From Thermohalobaculum sp039815685 (lineage in GTDB: Bacteria > Pseudomonadota > Alphaproteobacteria > Rhodobacterales > Rhodobacteraceae), in assembly GCA_039815685.1 (NCBI GenBank), contig JBCBYV010000017.1:38150-102149 (forward strand): 64,000 bases of DNA, in the 5' to 3' direction. Shown one piece after another: positions 52,994-62,235 of the stretch. Each line of letters starts with the position of its first letter. Within the stretch, counting starts at the first letter, position 1. The notes below the pieces were generated by a model. It was not told the DNA's origin and did no database searches. It saw only the letters and a list, made by a program, of their open reading frames with translations. The position numbers and the translations under genes are program-made.

Positions 52994-54786
52994 CGCCGCG
53001 CTCCATCAGAGCCGCGGCTCAGCATGCCGGCGGCCCCCGCAATGCTCTCGGCGCCCGCGCCGGGAAGGGCGAGGTAGCGGGCCGACATAGCATCAGCGAG
53101 AGAGCGCGCCTCGGGCCTTGCCCGCGCACCGGTGCGGGCAGCCCGGGCGCTCGTGTCGATCACGAGGCTTGCCGCACCGGTCGCGGCCAGACCGCGCGCT
53201 GCGGCCTCAGCATCCGCTTGGGCCGGACCGCGCCCCGGCGTGCCGTCCCGGGCGATGTTGGCCCGGCCGTCGGAGAGGAGGACGATACCGACGCTCTGGC
53301 CCCTTCGCCGCGCGTCCTCCGCCAGTCGGCGCGCGACATCGAGACCTGCGGCGATCGGCGTGCCACCCCCGCCCGGCAGCGCCGCCAGCGCCTTTCGCGC
53401 GCGGGCGAGCGCTCGGGTCGGCGGCAACAGAAGTTCGGCGCCCTCCTTGCGGAAGGCGACGAGGGCGACGCTGTCCCGCCGCCGGTAGGCCTCGCCCAGC
53501 ATCAGCTCGACAGCCCCTTTTGCCTCGGCCAGACGCGCGATGGCAGCAGAACCGGAGGCATCGACGACGAAGATCGTCAGCGTCTCGCGCGGGGCCTTGA
53601 ACCGGCGAATGCGGAGGTCGTCGCGCCGGATCTCGAGGCGCCGGTTGCCTGGAGCGGACCCTGCCCGGGTCCGGCGGCGGAGCGGCTGCCAGGGGGCGGC
53701 GGCGCTGAGGGTTTCGACAAGCGCAAGACGGCGGTGCCCGCCCGGCAGGCCCTGACGCACGCCCGCGGGACGCCCGCGGCGGGGGGTCGCCATCTGCGCG
53801 CCAGCGCTGCCGGCCGCCCCGCCTGATCGCTGACGATTCCCGGCGAGGAGAGCGGCCAGCACTTCCGGGGGCAGACTTGCCCGCACCGCCTCCAGCAATC
53901 GGTCTTCCAGCGCCTCGGCCTCTCCCTCCGGCGCCTGCGCCTCGCCGTCCTCCGGCTCGGAGTCCTGAGGCGGCTGCTCCTCTGGTGCCTGCTCCTCCTC
54001 CGCACCGGGGAGCCAGAGGGCACGCGGGAGCAGCACCAACTCCGACGCGATGGCCGCGTCCTCCTCCGCCACCGCCGACCGGCCGTGGAGCGCCGCGTGG
54101 GCGCGCGCGGCAGCAAGCGCCATCGTAGGCGGGCGCGCTGAGCCAATCCCCATGCCCGCCGCCATCGCCACGAGCGCTGCCAGCGCATCGTCCGGCACCG
54201 CGACGTAGGAGAGCATTGCTCGGGCGGCCCGGACGTCGTCCAGCGTCGCCACGAGCGGGCTCACCGCCCCAAGCGGCAGCGCGTCGAGGCCGAGGGCGAA
54301 GGCAAGGCGGTCGCCGAGCGCGGGCGCCACGCGCTCCTCCGCCTCTGCTCCCTCATCGAAGGCGATCACCGTCGGCGCGGCCGCTCCTTCGAGACCCTGT
54401 GTGAGGGCACCGACGACACCCCGTTCGAGCCGCTCGGCCCCGGGCACGACCAAGACGCCAGCCGTCGCCCGGGTAAGGAGCCCAGGCGCCTCAATCGCAC
54501 GCCCCTCCGCCAGTGTCGCTGCGAGGTCGAGGCGCGGCAGCAACGGTGCCGCGCCGCAGCCGGGCGGAAGCCGGTGCCATGGCGCCGCATCCCCCATGAG
54601 GGCGCGCAGCCCCTCAAGCCAGGCATCGCGGGCATGACCCGGCCGCGCGCGCAGGACCGCGCCGCGCAGGCCGCGCGGATCGATGGCGAGGAGAACGGCG
54701 GCAAGGCCCGCGCGGGCCCATACCTCCTCACCATCCTCGGGCGCGCCCGAGGATGGTGCGGGGTAGCCGTCGTTCAGATCTCGCAT
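52990..54786 (-). CDS. bchD: Magnesium chelatase subunit D
   Basis: BchD (598 residues) forms the AAA+ motor with BchI and bridges to BchH. The N-terminal AAA+-like domain lacks an intact Walker A, normal for BchD. A Pro/Glu-rich linker (EEEQAPEEQPPQDSEPEDGE) is followed by a von Willebrand A domain with the MIDAS signature FVVDASGSAAIARLAEAKGA and LLSDGRANIARDGTPGRGPA. It lies 34 bp after bchI. Confidence 0.96.
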   Translation of the reverse strand: MRDLNDGYPAPSSGAPEDGEEVWARAGLAAVLLAIDPRGLRGAVLRARPGHARDAWLEGLRALMGDAAPWHRLPPGCGAAPLLPRLDLAATLAEGRAIEAPGLLTRATAGVLVVPGAERLERGVVGALTQGLEGAAAPTVIAFDEGAEAEERVAPALGDRLAFALGLDALPLGAVSPLVATLDDVRAARAMLSYVAVPDDALAALVAMAAGMGIGSARPPTMALAAARAHAALHGRSAVAEEDAAIASELVLLPRALWLPGAEEEQAPEEQPPQDSEPEDGEAQAPEGEAEALEDRLLEAVRASLPPEVLAALLAGNRQRSGGAAGSAGAQMATPRRGRPAGVRQGLPGGHRRLALVETLSAAAPWQPLRRRTRAGSAPGNRRLEIRRDDLRIRRFKAPRETLTIFVVDASGSAAIARLAEAKGAVELMLGEAYRRRDSVALVAFRKEGAELLLPPTRALARARKALAALPGGGGTPIAAGLDVARRLAEDARRRGQSVGIVLLSDGRANIARDGTPGRGPAQADAEAAARGLAATGAASLVIDTSARAARTGARARPEARSLADAMSARYLALPGAGAESIAGAAGMLSRGSDGARR

Positions 54787-54820
54787 CGCCTCCTCCGCAG
54801 TTTATCCCCGACACAGGCGC

Positions 54821-55870
54821 TCAGACCTCCGCCGGTGCGCCGAGGACCTCCGCCACCGCCCGGGCGACCCGCGCGGTCGAAGCCGTCTCGTCAAGCGGAT
54901 CGCGCCGCAGCCGGTGGCCGAGCGCCATCGGGGCGACGGCCGCAAGATCCTCGATCGAGGCAGAACCCCGGCCTTCGAGCGCCGCCACAGCGCGCGCCGC
55001 CCGGATCAGCGTGAGCTCCCCGCGAAGCCCATCGGTGCCGAGGGCGATACAAAGCCGTGCCGCCGCCTCGCGCAGCTCATCGTGCAGGAGAACATCATCG
55101 AGACCCATGCGCGCGTGTTGCAGCTTCTCGGCGAGCGCTTCTTCCTCCGACGCCCAATCGGCGAGGAAACCGGCGGGATCCCGCTCGAAGGCGTCGCGCC
55201 GCTTCACCACCTCGATGCGGGAGGCGACATCCTGCGGCGTCCGCACCTCAACCGAGAGGCCGAAACGGTCGAGGAGTTGGGGCCGCAGTTCCCCCTCCTC
55301 CGGATTGCCGGACCCGACCAGCACGAAGCGGGCCGGATGTCGGAGCGAGAGCCCCTCGCGCTCGACCACGTTCTCGCCCGAGGCGGCGACATCCAGCAGC
55401 AGGTCGATCAGGTGGTCTTCGAGGAGGTTCACCTCGTCGATGTAGAGAAAGCCCCGATGGGCGCGGGCGAGGAGCCCCGGCTCGAACCGTTTCTCCCCCG
55501 TCGCGAGCGCACGCTCGAGATCGAGCGCGCCAACCACCCGGTCCTCCGTCGCGCCGAGCGGCAGATCGACGACCGGCACGGGCCGCATGACCTCGCGCCG
55601 GTTCGGATCGCGGCAGACCTCACAAACCGGAGCCGGGTTCTCGGGCGTGCAGCCATACGCGCATCCCTCGACACCCGGGCTTGGTGGGAGAAGGCCTGCC
55701 AATGCGCGGATCGTCGTCGACTTGCCAGTGCCCCGGTCCCCGAAGGCCAGCACACCGCCGATGGCAGGCTCAATCGCCGCGATCATCAGCGAGCGCTTGA
55801 GATCGTCCTGCCCAACGACGGCACTGAAGGGGAACTGCGGGGCCCGGCGGGCCGCCTCCTGGTCGCGCAT
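54821..55870 (-). CDS. bchI: Magnesium chelatase ATPase subunit I
   Basis: BchI (349 residues), AAA+ ATPase ring of the Mg chelatase. Start region FPFSAVVGQDDLKRSLM; Walker A GDRGTGKSTTIRAL (about 49-62), Walker B FLYIDEVNLLEDH, and the arginine-finger segment LLDRFGLSVEV. The ATG at 55870 has GGGAGG upstream; earlier in-frame starts add an unrelated stretch. A near-perfect PpsR operator lies about 70 bp upstream. Confidence 0.97.
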   Translation of the reverse strand: MRDQEAARRAPQFPFSAVVGQDDLKRSLMIAAIEPAIGGVLAFGDRGTGKSTTIRALAGLLPPSPGVEGCAYGCTPENPAPVCEVCRDPNRREVMRPVPVVDLPLGATEDRVVGALDLERALATGEKRFEPGLLARAHRGFLYIDEVNLLEDHLIDLLLDVAASGENVVEREGLSLRHPARFVLVGSGNPEEGELRPQLLDRFGLSVEVRTPQDVASRIEVVKRRDAFERDPAGFLADWASEEEALAEKLQHARMGLDDVLLHDELREAAARLCIALGTDGLRGELTLIRAARAVAALEGRGSASIEDLAAVAPMALGHRLRRDPLDETASTARVARAVAEVLGAPAEV

Positions 55871-55939
55871 CGCTGCCTCCCGGCCTGGTGCTCGAGATGC
55901 TGGCGCAGGGCGCTGCAACCGAGTGGGCGACAGCGCGAG

Positions 55940-55957
55940 CGTCAACTATTGTTGACA
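55940..55957. promoter_or_regulatory. PpsR/CrtJ operator upstream of bchI
   Basis: On the minus strand, TGTCAACAATAGTTGACG: TGTC-N10-GACG, one mismatch to the consensus and strongly palindromic. It lies 69 bp upstream of the bchI start and 26 bp beyond the stop of the glycosyltransferase gene, so it marks the left boundary of the bchIDO transcript. Confidence 0.8.
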
Positions 55958-55982
55958 CTCTAGCAGTCAGCAGAGGTGAACA

Positions 55983-57299
55983 TCAAGCAGGCTTCGCGCC
56001 CTCCGGCTCCGGTCGCAGTGCCTGAGGCGGTCGGCGGTAAGCGGGCAAGGCTTCACCGAGGCGAAGGAGCGTGACGATAGCGATGGCGGCCATGATGATC
56101 ACGAAGGGTACGCTCGGCAGCTGGAACCGCCCCCCCGCCTGCGTCACGGCATGTACGCCGGTGAAGTACGCCCAGATGATGAAGGCCGGATGGAAGAGCC
56201 CGATCACACCGAGCCGCCAGATCGCTATCCCGACCCCCACCAGCCCCAGCAGCACGGTCGAGTACCAGCAGGCTGTGCCGATCGCCTTGAGAAAGAAGAC
56301 CGCCCAAGGCCCGTAGCGCTGCTCGACAGAAGGGTTCCAGACAACGGCGATGGTCTGCCCCCGATGCTGGACCAGAACCTTCCAGGCCGTACGCTGCACG
56401 AAACCGACGGGGTCCGCCTCGATGTATTCGAGCGCACGGCGGAGCATCAGCCGATCCGCCTCGACATGGGTCAGCCCTTTGATCCAGGGCGGCGGTGGGA
56501 CGTAGGTACCCGGCGTTCCCGGATGGTTGCCGTTCCAGAGCGCCAGACCGAAATTGGTGCTGACGAGCGCTGGTTGACCCAGCACCTGACTGTTCCGGTA
56601 GGTCCAGGGCGAGATCACAATCAGCATCGCAAGCATCGTCGCCAGAGCGACGACCGCCTCACGCTGCCAGACGCGCCATTGCCTGAGGACAGTGACGAAG
56701 CCGAGCGCGATCGGCAGCAAGAGCGCCACGGGCCGGAAATAGCAGGCGATGCCGAAGAAGAAGCCGGCAACAAGCACCCGCTGCCACTGCTTGCCCCAGT
56801 CCGAGCCGTAAGCCACGAGGCCGAGGCAGAGGACGAAGAGAAAGGGCTGCTCGCTCTGCAGCACGGTCACATACATCACGAAGGTCGGCCAGAACCCGAT
56901 CATGAAGGCGGCGATCAGCGCGGTCAGTGTGCCCGCCCAACGCTGTGCCAAAACGTAGATCAGAGGAACGAGGGCGACCGAGAAGACGATGTTGGCGATG
57001 ATGATCGGCGTGAAGGATTGGCCGAAGACGAACCAGAGCGCTGCGATCAGCATGCCCGTGCCAGGCGCCCAGAAGGCGTTCGGCAGCCCGGGAGCCATGG
57101 CATACTCGCCAGTCTCGAGCAGCGTCTTGGCGTACAGCATATAGGCGCCGCTGTCGGAGGTCGGCAGCACCACGACAAGCGAGGCCCAGAGCACGCGAAT
57201 GGCCAGCGCCCCGAGCATGATGAGCAGCAGGACTGTCGTTGCCCGCGCCTCGAGCCTCGCCGCTATCGCCGCCAGTCGCCCCTGGATGCTGTCAGTCAT
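55983..57299 (-). CDS. Polytopic glycosyltransferase-like protein, GT39/ArnT type
   Basis: A 438-residue membrane protein with about ten hydrophobic helices. The N-terminal loop PTSDSGAYMLYAKTLLETGEYA has the Asp-containing pattern of dolichyl-phosphate-mannose-type transferases, which use lipid-linked sugars. GLPNAFWAPGTGMLIAALWFVFG and TVLQSEQPFLFVLCLGLVAYG resemble GT39/PMT_2 members. The acceptor is unknown. It is upstream of bchI on the same strand, but a PpsR site separates them and there is no sign of a photosynthetic role. GGTGAAAG precedes the ATG. Confidence 0.72.
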   Translation of the reverse strand: MTDSIQGRLAAIAARLEARATTVLLLIMLGALAIRVLWASLVVVLPTSDSGAYMLYAKTLLETGEYAMAPGLPNAFWAPGTGMLIAALWFVFGQSFTPIIIANIVFSVALVPLIYVLAQRWAGTLTALIAAFMIGFWPTFVMYVTVLQSEQPFLFVLCLGLVAYGSDWGKQWQRVLVAGFFFGIACYFRPVALLLPIALGFVTVLRQWRVWQREAVVALATMLAMLIVISPWTYRNSQVLGQPALVSTNFGLALWNGNHPGTPGTYVPPPPWIKGLTHVEADRLMLRRALEYIEADPVGFVQRTAWKVLVQHRGQTIAVVWNPSVEQRYGPWAVFFLKAIGTACWYSTVLLGLVGVGIAIWRLGVIGLFHPAFIIWAYFTGVHAVTQAGGRFQLPSVPFVIIMAAIAIVTLLRLGEALPAYRRPPQALRPEPEGAKPA

Positions 57300-57553
57300 G
57301 CCGAGCTTTCACCTCTGCACTCTCGGAACGATCTCGCCGGTATGCCGACGGTCATAAGACCCGGCAACAGAAAAGCCGGTTAACCGACGGCATCCTGCTG
57401 CACTGCGACATTTCTTGGTCCGATTGCGGGCATCCCCATGGCGGGCTTGCGGGCTTCGACAGCCTCGGCTACGCCGACTAACCTCCGGAACGCCGCGCTG
57501 ACCTCTCGGGGCGGACTGTCTCCCCCAGCACTCCCAGGGCGAGGAGCACTCCG

Positions 57554-58918
57554 ATGTCCATACCCCAACAGGGCGGCGGCCCGATTGAAAGCCGCGACGA
57601 CCTCGCCGGTTATCTCGAGAGCGGCTGCAAACCGGCCGCAGCTTGGCGGATCGGCACAGAGCACGAGAAGTTCGGCTACTGTCTCGAGAGCCACAGGCCC
57701 CTGCCCTATGACGGTCCCCGCTCAGTCCGCGTGATGCTGGAGGGGTTACGGGACCGCTTCGCCTGGCAGCCGCTGGAGGAAGGCGGCAATATCATCGGCC
57801 TCACCAAGGACGGCGCCAATGTGAGCCTCGAGCCCGGCGGGCAGCTCGAGCTTTCGGGCGCACCGCTCGAGACGATCCACCAGACCTGCGACGAGGTGAA
57901 CACGCATCTCGCCGAGGTTCGCAACGTGGCGGACGAACTCGGCATCGGCTTCATCGGCCTCGGCGCCGCGCCCGAATGGCGGCATGAGGACATGGATCGC
58001 ATGCCGAAGGGCCGCTACAAGCTGATGACCGACTACATGGGCAAGGTCGGCACCCACGGCACGCAGATGATGTACCGGACCTGCACCGTGCAGGTGAACC
58101 TCGACTTCGCGTCCGAGGCGGACATGGTCAAGAAACTGCGGGTCGCCCTCGCGCTGCAGCCCGTGGCCACCGCGCTCTTCGCCGCGTCGCCGTTCTTCGA
58201 GGGCAAGGTGAACGGCTATCAGTCCTGGCGCTCGCGCATCTGGCAGGACCTCGATTCCGACCGAACCGGCACGCTGCCTTGGGTTTTCGAGGATGGCATG
58301 GGCTTCGAGCGCTGGGTCGACTACGCGCTCGATGTGCCGATGTACTTCGTATACCGTGACGGGGTCTATATCGACGCGCTCGGCCAATCCTTCCGGGACT
58401 TTCTCGAAGGCAATCTGCCGGCGCTGCCCGGGGAGACGCCGACCCTCTCGGACTGGGGCGACCATCTCACGACCATCTTCCCCGAGGCACGGATCAAGAA
58501 GTTCATCGAGATGCGCGGGGCGGATGGCGGACCATGGCGGCGGCTCTGCGCGCTGCCGGCGCTCTGGGTCGGTCTCCTTTACGATGCGAGCGCTCTCGAT
58601 GCCGCCTGGGACATCGCCAAGGACTGGACGGCGGAGGAGCGGGAGGCGCTTCGACTTGGCGCCGCCAAGGACGGGCTGCGCACGACGATCCGGGGACGGA
58701 CGATGCAGGATCTTGCCGAGGAGGTGCTGGAGGTCTCAAAGGCCGGGCTCGCCGCGCGCGCCCGGGCAGGTACCGTGGATCGCGACGAGACGCATTTCCT
58801 GAATGCCCTCCACGAGATCGCGGCAAGCGGTGTCAGCCCCGCCGACGAGCTTCTCGTCGCCTACGAGAACGAGTGGCAGGGCGATCTATCCCGCATCTAC
58901 GCTCAGTACAGCTACTGA
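57554..58918 (+). CDS. gshA: Glutamate-cysteine ligase
   Basis: A 454-residue enzyme of the alphaproteobacterial/plant-type GCL (class II) that makes gamma-glutamylcysteine, the first step to glutathione. RIGTEHEKFGYCLESHRPLPYDG and LEPGGQLELSGAPLETIHQT are the active-site segments; YKLMTDYMGKVGTHGTQMMYRTCTVQVNLDF and IEMRGADGG are further signatures. Length is typical. The ATG has GAGGAG upstream. A REP-like palindrome follows the stop. It stands alone, without gshB nearby. Confidence 0.95.
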   Translation: MSIPQQGGGPIESRDDLAGYLESGCKPAAAWRIGTEHEKFGYCLESHRPLPYDGPRSVRVMLEGLRDRFAWQPLEEGGNIIGLTKDGANVSLEPGGQLELSGAPLETIHQTCDEVNTHLAEVRNVADELGIGFIGLGAAPEWRHEDMDRMPKGRYKLMTDYMGKVGTHGTQMMYRTCTVQVNLDFASEADMVKKLRVALALQPVATALFAASPFFEGKVNGYQSWRSRIWQDLDSDRTGTLPWVFEDGMGFERWVDYALDVPMYFVYRDGVYIDALGQSFRDFLEGNLPALPGETPTLSDWGDHLTTIFPEARIKKFIEMRGADGGPWRRLCALPALWVGLLYDASALDAAWDIAKDWTAEEREALRLGAAKDGLRTTIRGRTMQDLAEEVLEVSKAGLAARARAGTVDRDETHFLNALHEIAASGVSPADELLVAYENEWQGDLSRIYAQYSY

Positions 58919-58948
58919 CGCCCAATCCGGGGGCGATCCGCCCCGGCC

Positions 58949-59004
58949 CCCGAGCCGGGGCCTCCCGGGAGCCTGCAGAGGTCCCGGGTCAAGCCCGGGA
59001 CGCA
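58949..59004. repeat. Intergenic inverted repeat after gshA
   Basis: Left arm gccccggcccccgagccggggcctcc and right arm gaggtcccgggtcaagcccgggac-type; the right arm is nearly identical to 579-602. It lies between the gshA stop and the end of a convergent oxidoreductase gene and may serve as terminator. Confidence 0.7.
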
Positions 59005-59038
59005 CTGCACCTGGGGCCGCCTATGTCCTCCAGGTCCG

Positions 59039-60193
59039 TCACCAGACATGGGTCTCGGCCGAGACCGGCACCGAAAGCCGCTCGGGCGAGAACTCCGAGG
59101 CGTCGAGCGTCTCGCTGGCCCCCTTCAGGATGTACTCCGCCACCGCGAGGCCCGTCGCAGGCCCATGCTGCACCCCATGGCCCGAGAAGCCGTTGGCGAG
59201 GATGAGGTTCGGGCAGCTCGGCGCGGGGCCGATGATCGCGTTCTGGTCATGGGTGCACCATGCGTAATGGCCGGCCCAAAGCCCGATCATGCGGATCGCC
59301 TCGAAGCACGGGGCACGCGCCGCCAAAAGCGGCCAGATCACCTCCTCGAACTCAAGCGACCGGGGCTCTAGATCTTCGGGATCCACCGCCGGATCTGGCT
59401 CCGGATGGCGGCCGGCGATGAAACCCGGCCCCTCCGGCCGGCACCAGATGAGGGAGCTGTCGATCATCAGCGGCAGGCTCTCCCGCTTCGCTGGCGACTG
59501 CTCGCAGGTGAAGGCGAAGGCCGTGCGCTTCCGCGGCTCGACCGGGATCGACACATCCGCCGTCGCGGCCATGGCAGCCCCGCGGGCACCCGCGGCGTTG
59601 ACGGCGAAATCGGCCTCCAGCACAGAACCGTCCGACAACCTTACGCCGGTCACACGGTCGCCCCGCCTGACATAGGCCATGGCATCGGCCTCGCGCCAGA
59701 CGACACCCGCGGCCATGGCTTCGGCCTTCATCTGCGCCTGTACTGCCAAGGGATCGAACCAGCCCTCGCCCGTTCGCCCGAAGCTCGCGAGAGCGACGTC
59801 ATCGGTGTTGAGATGCGGAAACGACTGCGAGAGGTCTGCAGGCTCCAGAAGCTCGATATCCGCCCCCTCCGCCAACTGCAGGGTATGGGCGCGACGCATC
59901 CGCTCGGCCGCCGGCTCAGCCCCCGCAAGCACCAGATATCCGTTCTCCCGAAACCCCGCTTTCTCAAGCCCCATTCGGCGTAGGAAGTCGAGCCCGTAGC
60001 GGGAGAAGCGGATGTTGCAGGGTGTCGAGAACTGCTGCCGGATGCCAGCGGTCGAGCGGCCGGTGGAGGCGGCGTGAAGCGAGAAGTCCCGCTCGACCAC
60101 GGTCACCCCGTCCGAGTGGCCAAGGGCCATAAGCTGCCAGGCGGCCGCCGTGCCGACGATCCCACCGCCGACGACGACGATGCGTGGGCTCAC
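59039..60193 (-). CDS. FAD-dependent oxidoreductase, DAO/sarcosine-oxidase family
   Basis: A 384-residue flavoprotein of the D-amino-acid oxidase fold that oxidises secondary or primary amines. The FAD motif VVGGGIVGTAAAWQL is at residues 6-20; YLVLAGAEPAAERM, AVNAAGARGAAMAA and the C-terminal LANGFSGHGVQHGPATGLAVAEYIL are characteristic. It overlaps the upstream TPP enzyme gene by 4 bp (ATGA), so the two are made together. The substrate is unknown. Confidence 0.85.
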   Translation of the reverse strand: MSPRIVVVGGGIVGTAAAWQLMALGHSDGVTVVERDFSLHAASTGRSTAGIRQQFSTPCNIRFSRYGLDFLRRMGLEKAGFRENGYLVLAGAEPAAERMRRAHTLQLAEGADIELLEPADLSQSFPHLNTDDVALASFGRTGEGWFDPLAVQAQMKAEAMAAGVVWREADAMAYVRRGDRVTGVRLSDGSVLEADFAVNAAGARGAAMAATADVSIPVEPRKRTAFAFTCEQSPAKRESLPLMIDSSLIWCRPEGPGFIAGRHPEPDPAVDPEDLEPRSLEFEEVIWPLLAARAPCFEAIRMIGLWAGHYAWCTHDQNAIIGPAPSCPNLILANGFSGHGVQHGPATGLAVAEYILKGASETLDASEFSPERLSVPVSAETHVW

Positions 60194-61944
60194 GAGGCCC
60201 CTCCAGCAGCGGCCAGCGCCTTTTCCCGCATCTGGCTCAGCGTCTCGCGCGGCGTCAGCGCCTCGGTCGGCTGGATCAGCTCGAGGAGCGCGCCGGTCGG
60301 CGAGGCCAAGGCGCGCTCCATCGCCGGAGCGAATGCGGAGGTTTCGGCTACGCGCTCCGCATGCATGCCGTAGGCGCGACCGATGGCAGTATAGTCGGGG
60401 TTCACGATCTCCGTGCCGCTGACGCGTGCAGGATAATGCCGTTCCTGATGCATGCGGATCGTGCCGTAGCTCGCATTGTTTATCACCAGCACCACGGGCT
60501 GCGCGCCCGCCTGCATCGCCGTGCCGAGCTCCTGCATCGTCATCTGGATGTCCCCGTCCCCGGCGAAGCAGATTACTGTCCGCCCCGGCTCCATGATCTT
60601 CGCGGCCACCGCCGCGGGCAGCCCATGGCCCATCGCGCCAGACTGCGGCGCCAGCAGCCGGTGGCCAGGGCCGAAGAGGAAGAGCCGCGTGGGCCAGATC
60701 GCGAAATTGCCCGCCCCGTTCGTCAGCACCGCATCATCCGGCAGCCGATCGCGAAGGGTTCGCATCACCTCCGCCATGTCGAGCCCCGCCGGCTGTGCCG
60801 GCGGCCTGAGCTGCGCGCCAACGCCTTCGCGCAGCGCAGCAACCCAAGCGGCCGCACCAATGCCCGCACGCGGCCCCTGCCCCGTCAGCGCCTCGGCCAA
60901 AGCGGCGGCGAAGCGCGCGCCACAAGCCTGGATCGCGGCTTCCGGCCGGTAGATCTTAGCAAGCTCGCCGGCTTCGGGATGCACGTGGAAGAGCCGCTGC
61001 TTCGGCTCCGGCACCTCGAGAAGCGTATAGCCGTCCGTCTCCGTCTCCCCGAACCTGAGGTTGAGAGCGACGAGGACATCCGCCTCCCGGATCGCGCGGC
61101 GCACCTGCGGCGGCATACCGACGCCCGCATCGCCGATATAGACCGTGCTGTGATTGTCGATGAGGTCCTGACGCCGGAAACCAGTGGCGACGGCGACGCC
61201 CGCTGCCTCAGCGGCCCGGGTCAGCCCGGCGAGGGTCGGGCGCCCCTCTACAGGCGCCGTTGGATCGTCCCACCCGCCGCCGCCGATCAGCACCAGTGGG
61301 CGCTCGGCGCCATGCAATGCGGCCGCTACCCGCGCCACATCCCCCGGATCGGCCGCAGGCCGTGGTGTGGGGAGCGCGCGGGTCAGAGGTGCAGCCGCCA
61401 CGACCTCCGTCAGCATGTCCTCGGGCAGCGAGACTACGACCGGGCCCGGCCTGCCCGAGAGGGCCAGCGCATGCGCCCGCCCGACGATCTCGGGCACGCG
61501 CGCCGGGTCGTCGATCTCGAAGGCGCCCTTCGCGAGCGGCGCGAAGAACTTGGTGTAATCAACCTCTTGGAACGCCTCCCGCCCCAGCATGCCCCGCGCC
61601 ACCTGGCCGACAAAGAGCAGCATGGGAGAGGCGTCCTGCCGCGCCGTATGCACTCCGATGGACGCGTTCGTTGCTCCCGGACCGCGCGTCACGAAGCAGA
61701 TCCCGGGCCGCCCCGTCATCTTGCCGGCAGCCGCTGCCATGAAGGCCGCACCCCCCTCCTGTCGGCAAAGCACGAAGCGAATGGCGCTGTCGTGGAGTGC
61801 GTCGAGGACGGCTAGATAACTCTCGCCCGGAACACCGAAGGCGATGTCGGCGCCCAACGCTTCGAGCGATGAGACGAGCAGTTGTGCCCCGGTCTGCGGC
61901 GGTGGTGCGGCGGGCGTCGGCGGGATGGTGTCGGTCGCGTTCAT
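60190..61944 (-). CDS. Thiamine-diphosphate-dependent enzyme, acetolactate-synthase-like
   Basis: A 584-residue TPP enzyme with three domains: N-terminal PYR domain (DIAFGVPGESYLAVLDAL; catalytic Glu in CRQEGGAAFMAAAAGK), central domain (PLVLIGGGGWDDPTA) and C-terminal PP domain with the TPP motif GDGDIQMTMQELGTAM...NNASYG. It resembles large-subunit acetolactate synthases and related decarboxylases, but lacks an ilvH partner here; a biosynthetic role is therefore uncertain. The ATG at 61944 is preferred; 61953 is an alternative. Translationally coupled to the FAD oxidoreductase. Confidence 0.85.
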   Translation of the reverse strand: MNATDTIPPTPAAPPPQTGAQLLVSSLEALGADIAFGVPGESYLAVLDALHDSAIRFVLCRQEGGAAFMAAAAGKMTGRPGICFVTRGPGATNASIGVHTARQDASPMLLFVGQVARGMLGREAFQEVDYTKFFAPLAKGAFEIDDPARVPEIVGRAHALALSGRPGPVVVSLPEDMLTEVVAAAPLTRALPTPRPAADPGDVARVAAALHGAERPLVLIGGGGWDDPTAPVEGRPTLAGLTRAAEAAGVAVATGFRRQDLIDNHSTVYIGDAGVGMPPQVRRAIREADVLVALNLRFGETETDGYTLLEVPEPKQRLFHVHPEAGELAKIYRPEAAIQACGARFAAALAEALTGQGPRAGIGAAAWVAALREGVGAQLRPPAQPAGLDMAEVMRTLRDRLPDDAVLTNGAGNFAIWPTRLFLFGPGHRLLAPQSGAMGHGLPAAVAAKIMEPGRTVICFAGDGDIQMTMQELGTAMQAGAQPVVLVINNASYGTIRMHQERHYPARVSGTEIVNPDYTAIGRAYGMHAERVAETSAFAPAMERALASPTGALLELIQPTEALTPRETLSQMREKALAAAGGAS

Positions 61945-61998
61945 GCGCGGCATTGGCGCGCCGGCAGCACGGGCTGTCAACGCCTGCGTGAGCTGCCG

Positions 61999-62038
61999 AA
62001 AAAAGGAATGGCCCGCTGCCTCCCCCGAAGCAGCGGGC
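61999..62038 (-). terminator. Rho-independent terminator (minus strand)
   Basis: Stem of 9 bp (62011-62019 with 62030-62038, gcccgctgc/gcagcgggc) followed on the minus strand after 6 bases by a run of six T (62004-61999). It would end transcripts of the lipoprotein gene before the TPP enzyme gene. Confidence 0.8.
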
Positions 62039-62235
62039 CTCCGCGGATCCCCCTTCCCCAGCTGGCGCAGCGTCTGCCTCTCACCGCTGCGCGCCCCGGG
62101 AAGTGCCCCTCTCGCCAACTCAGAGTTGCACTGCAACCCGGGCGAGAGTCAGGCCCGATAGTGATAGTTTGTGTCATTGCGGGATAGATTGCGGCGAAAC
62201 TGCCTCATTTCGGCCCATTCTCGCCCCGTTCACCG

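Noticed and set aside
57361..57379. Short stem ccggc/gccgg upstream of gshA as a terminator
   Set aside because: Only five base pairs with a long loop and no T-tract.
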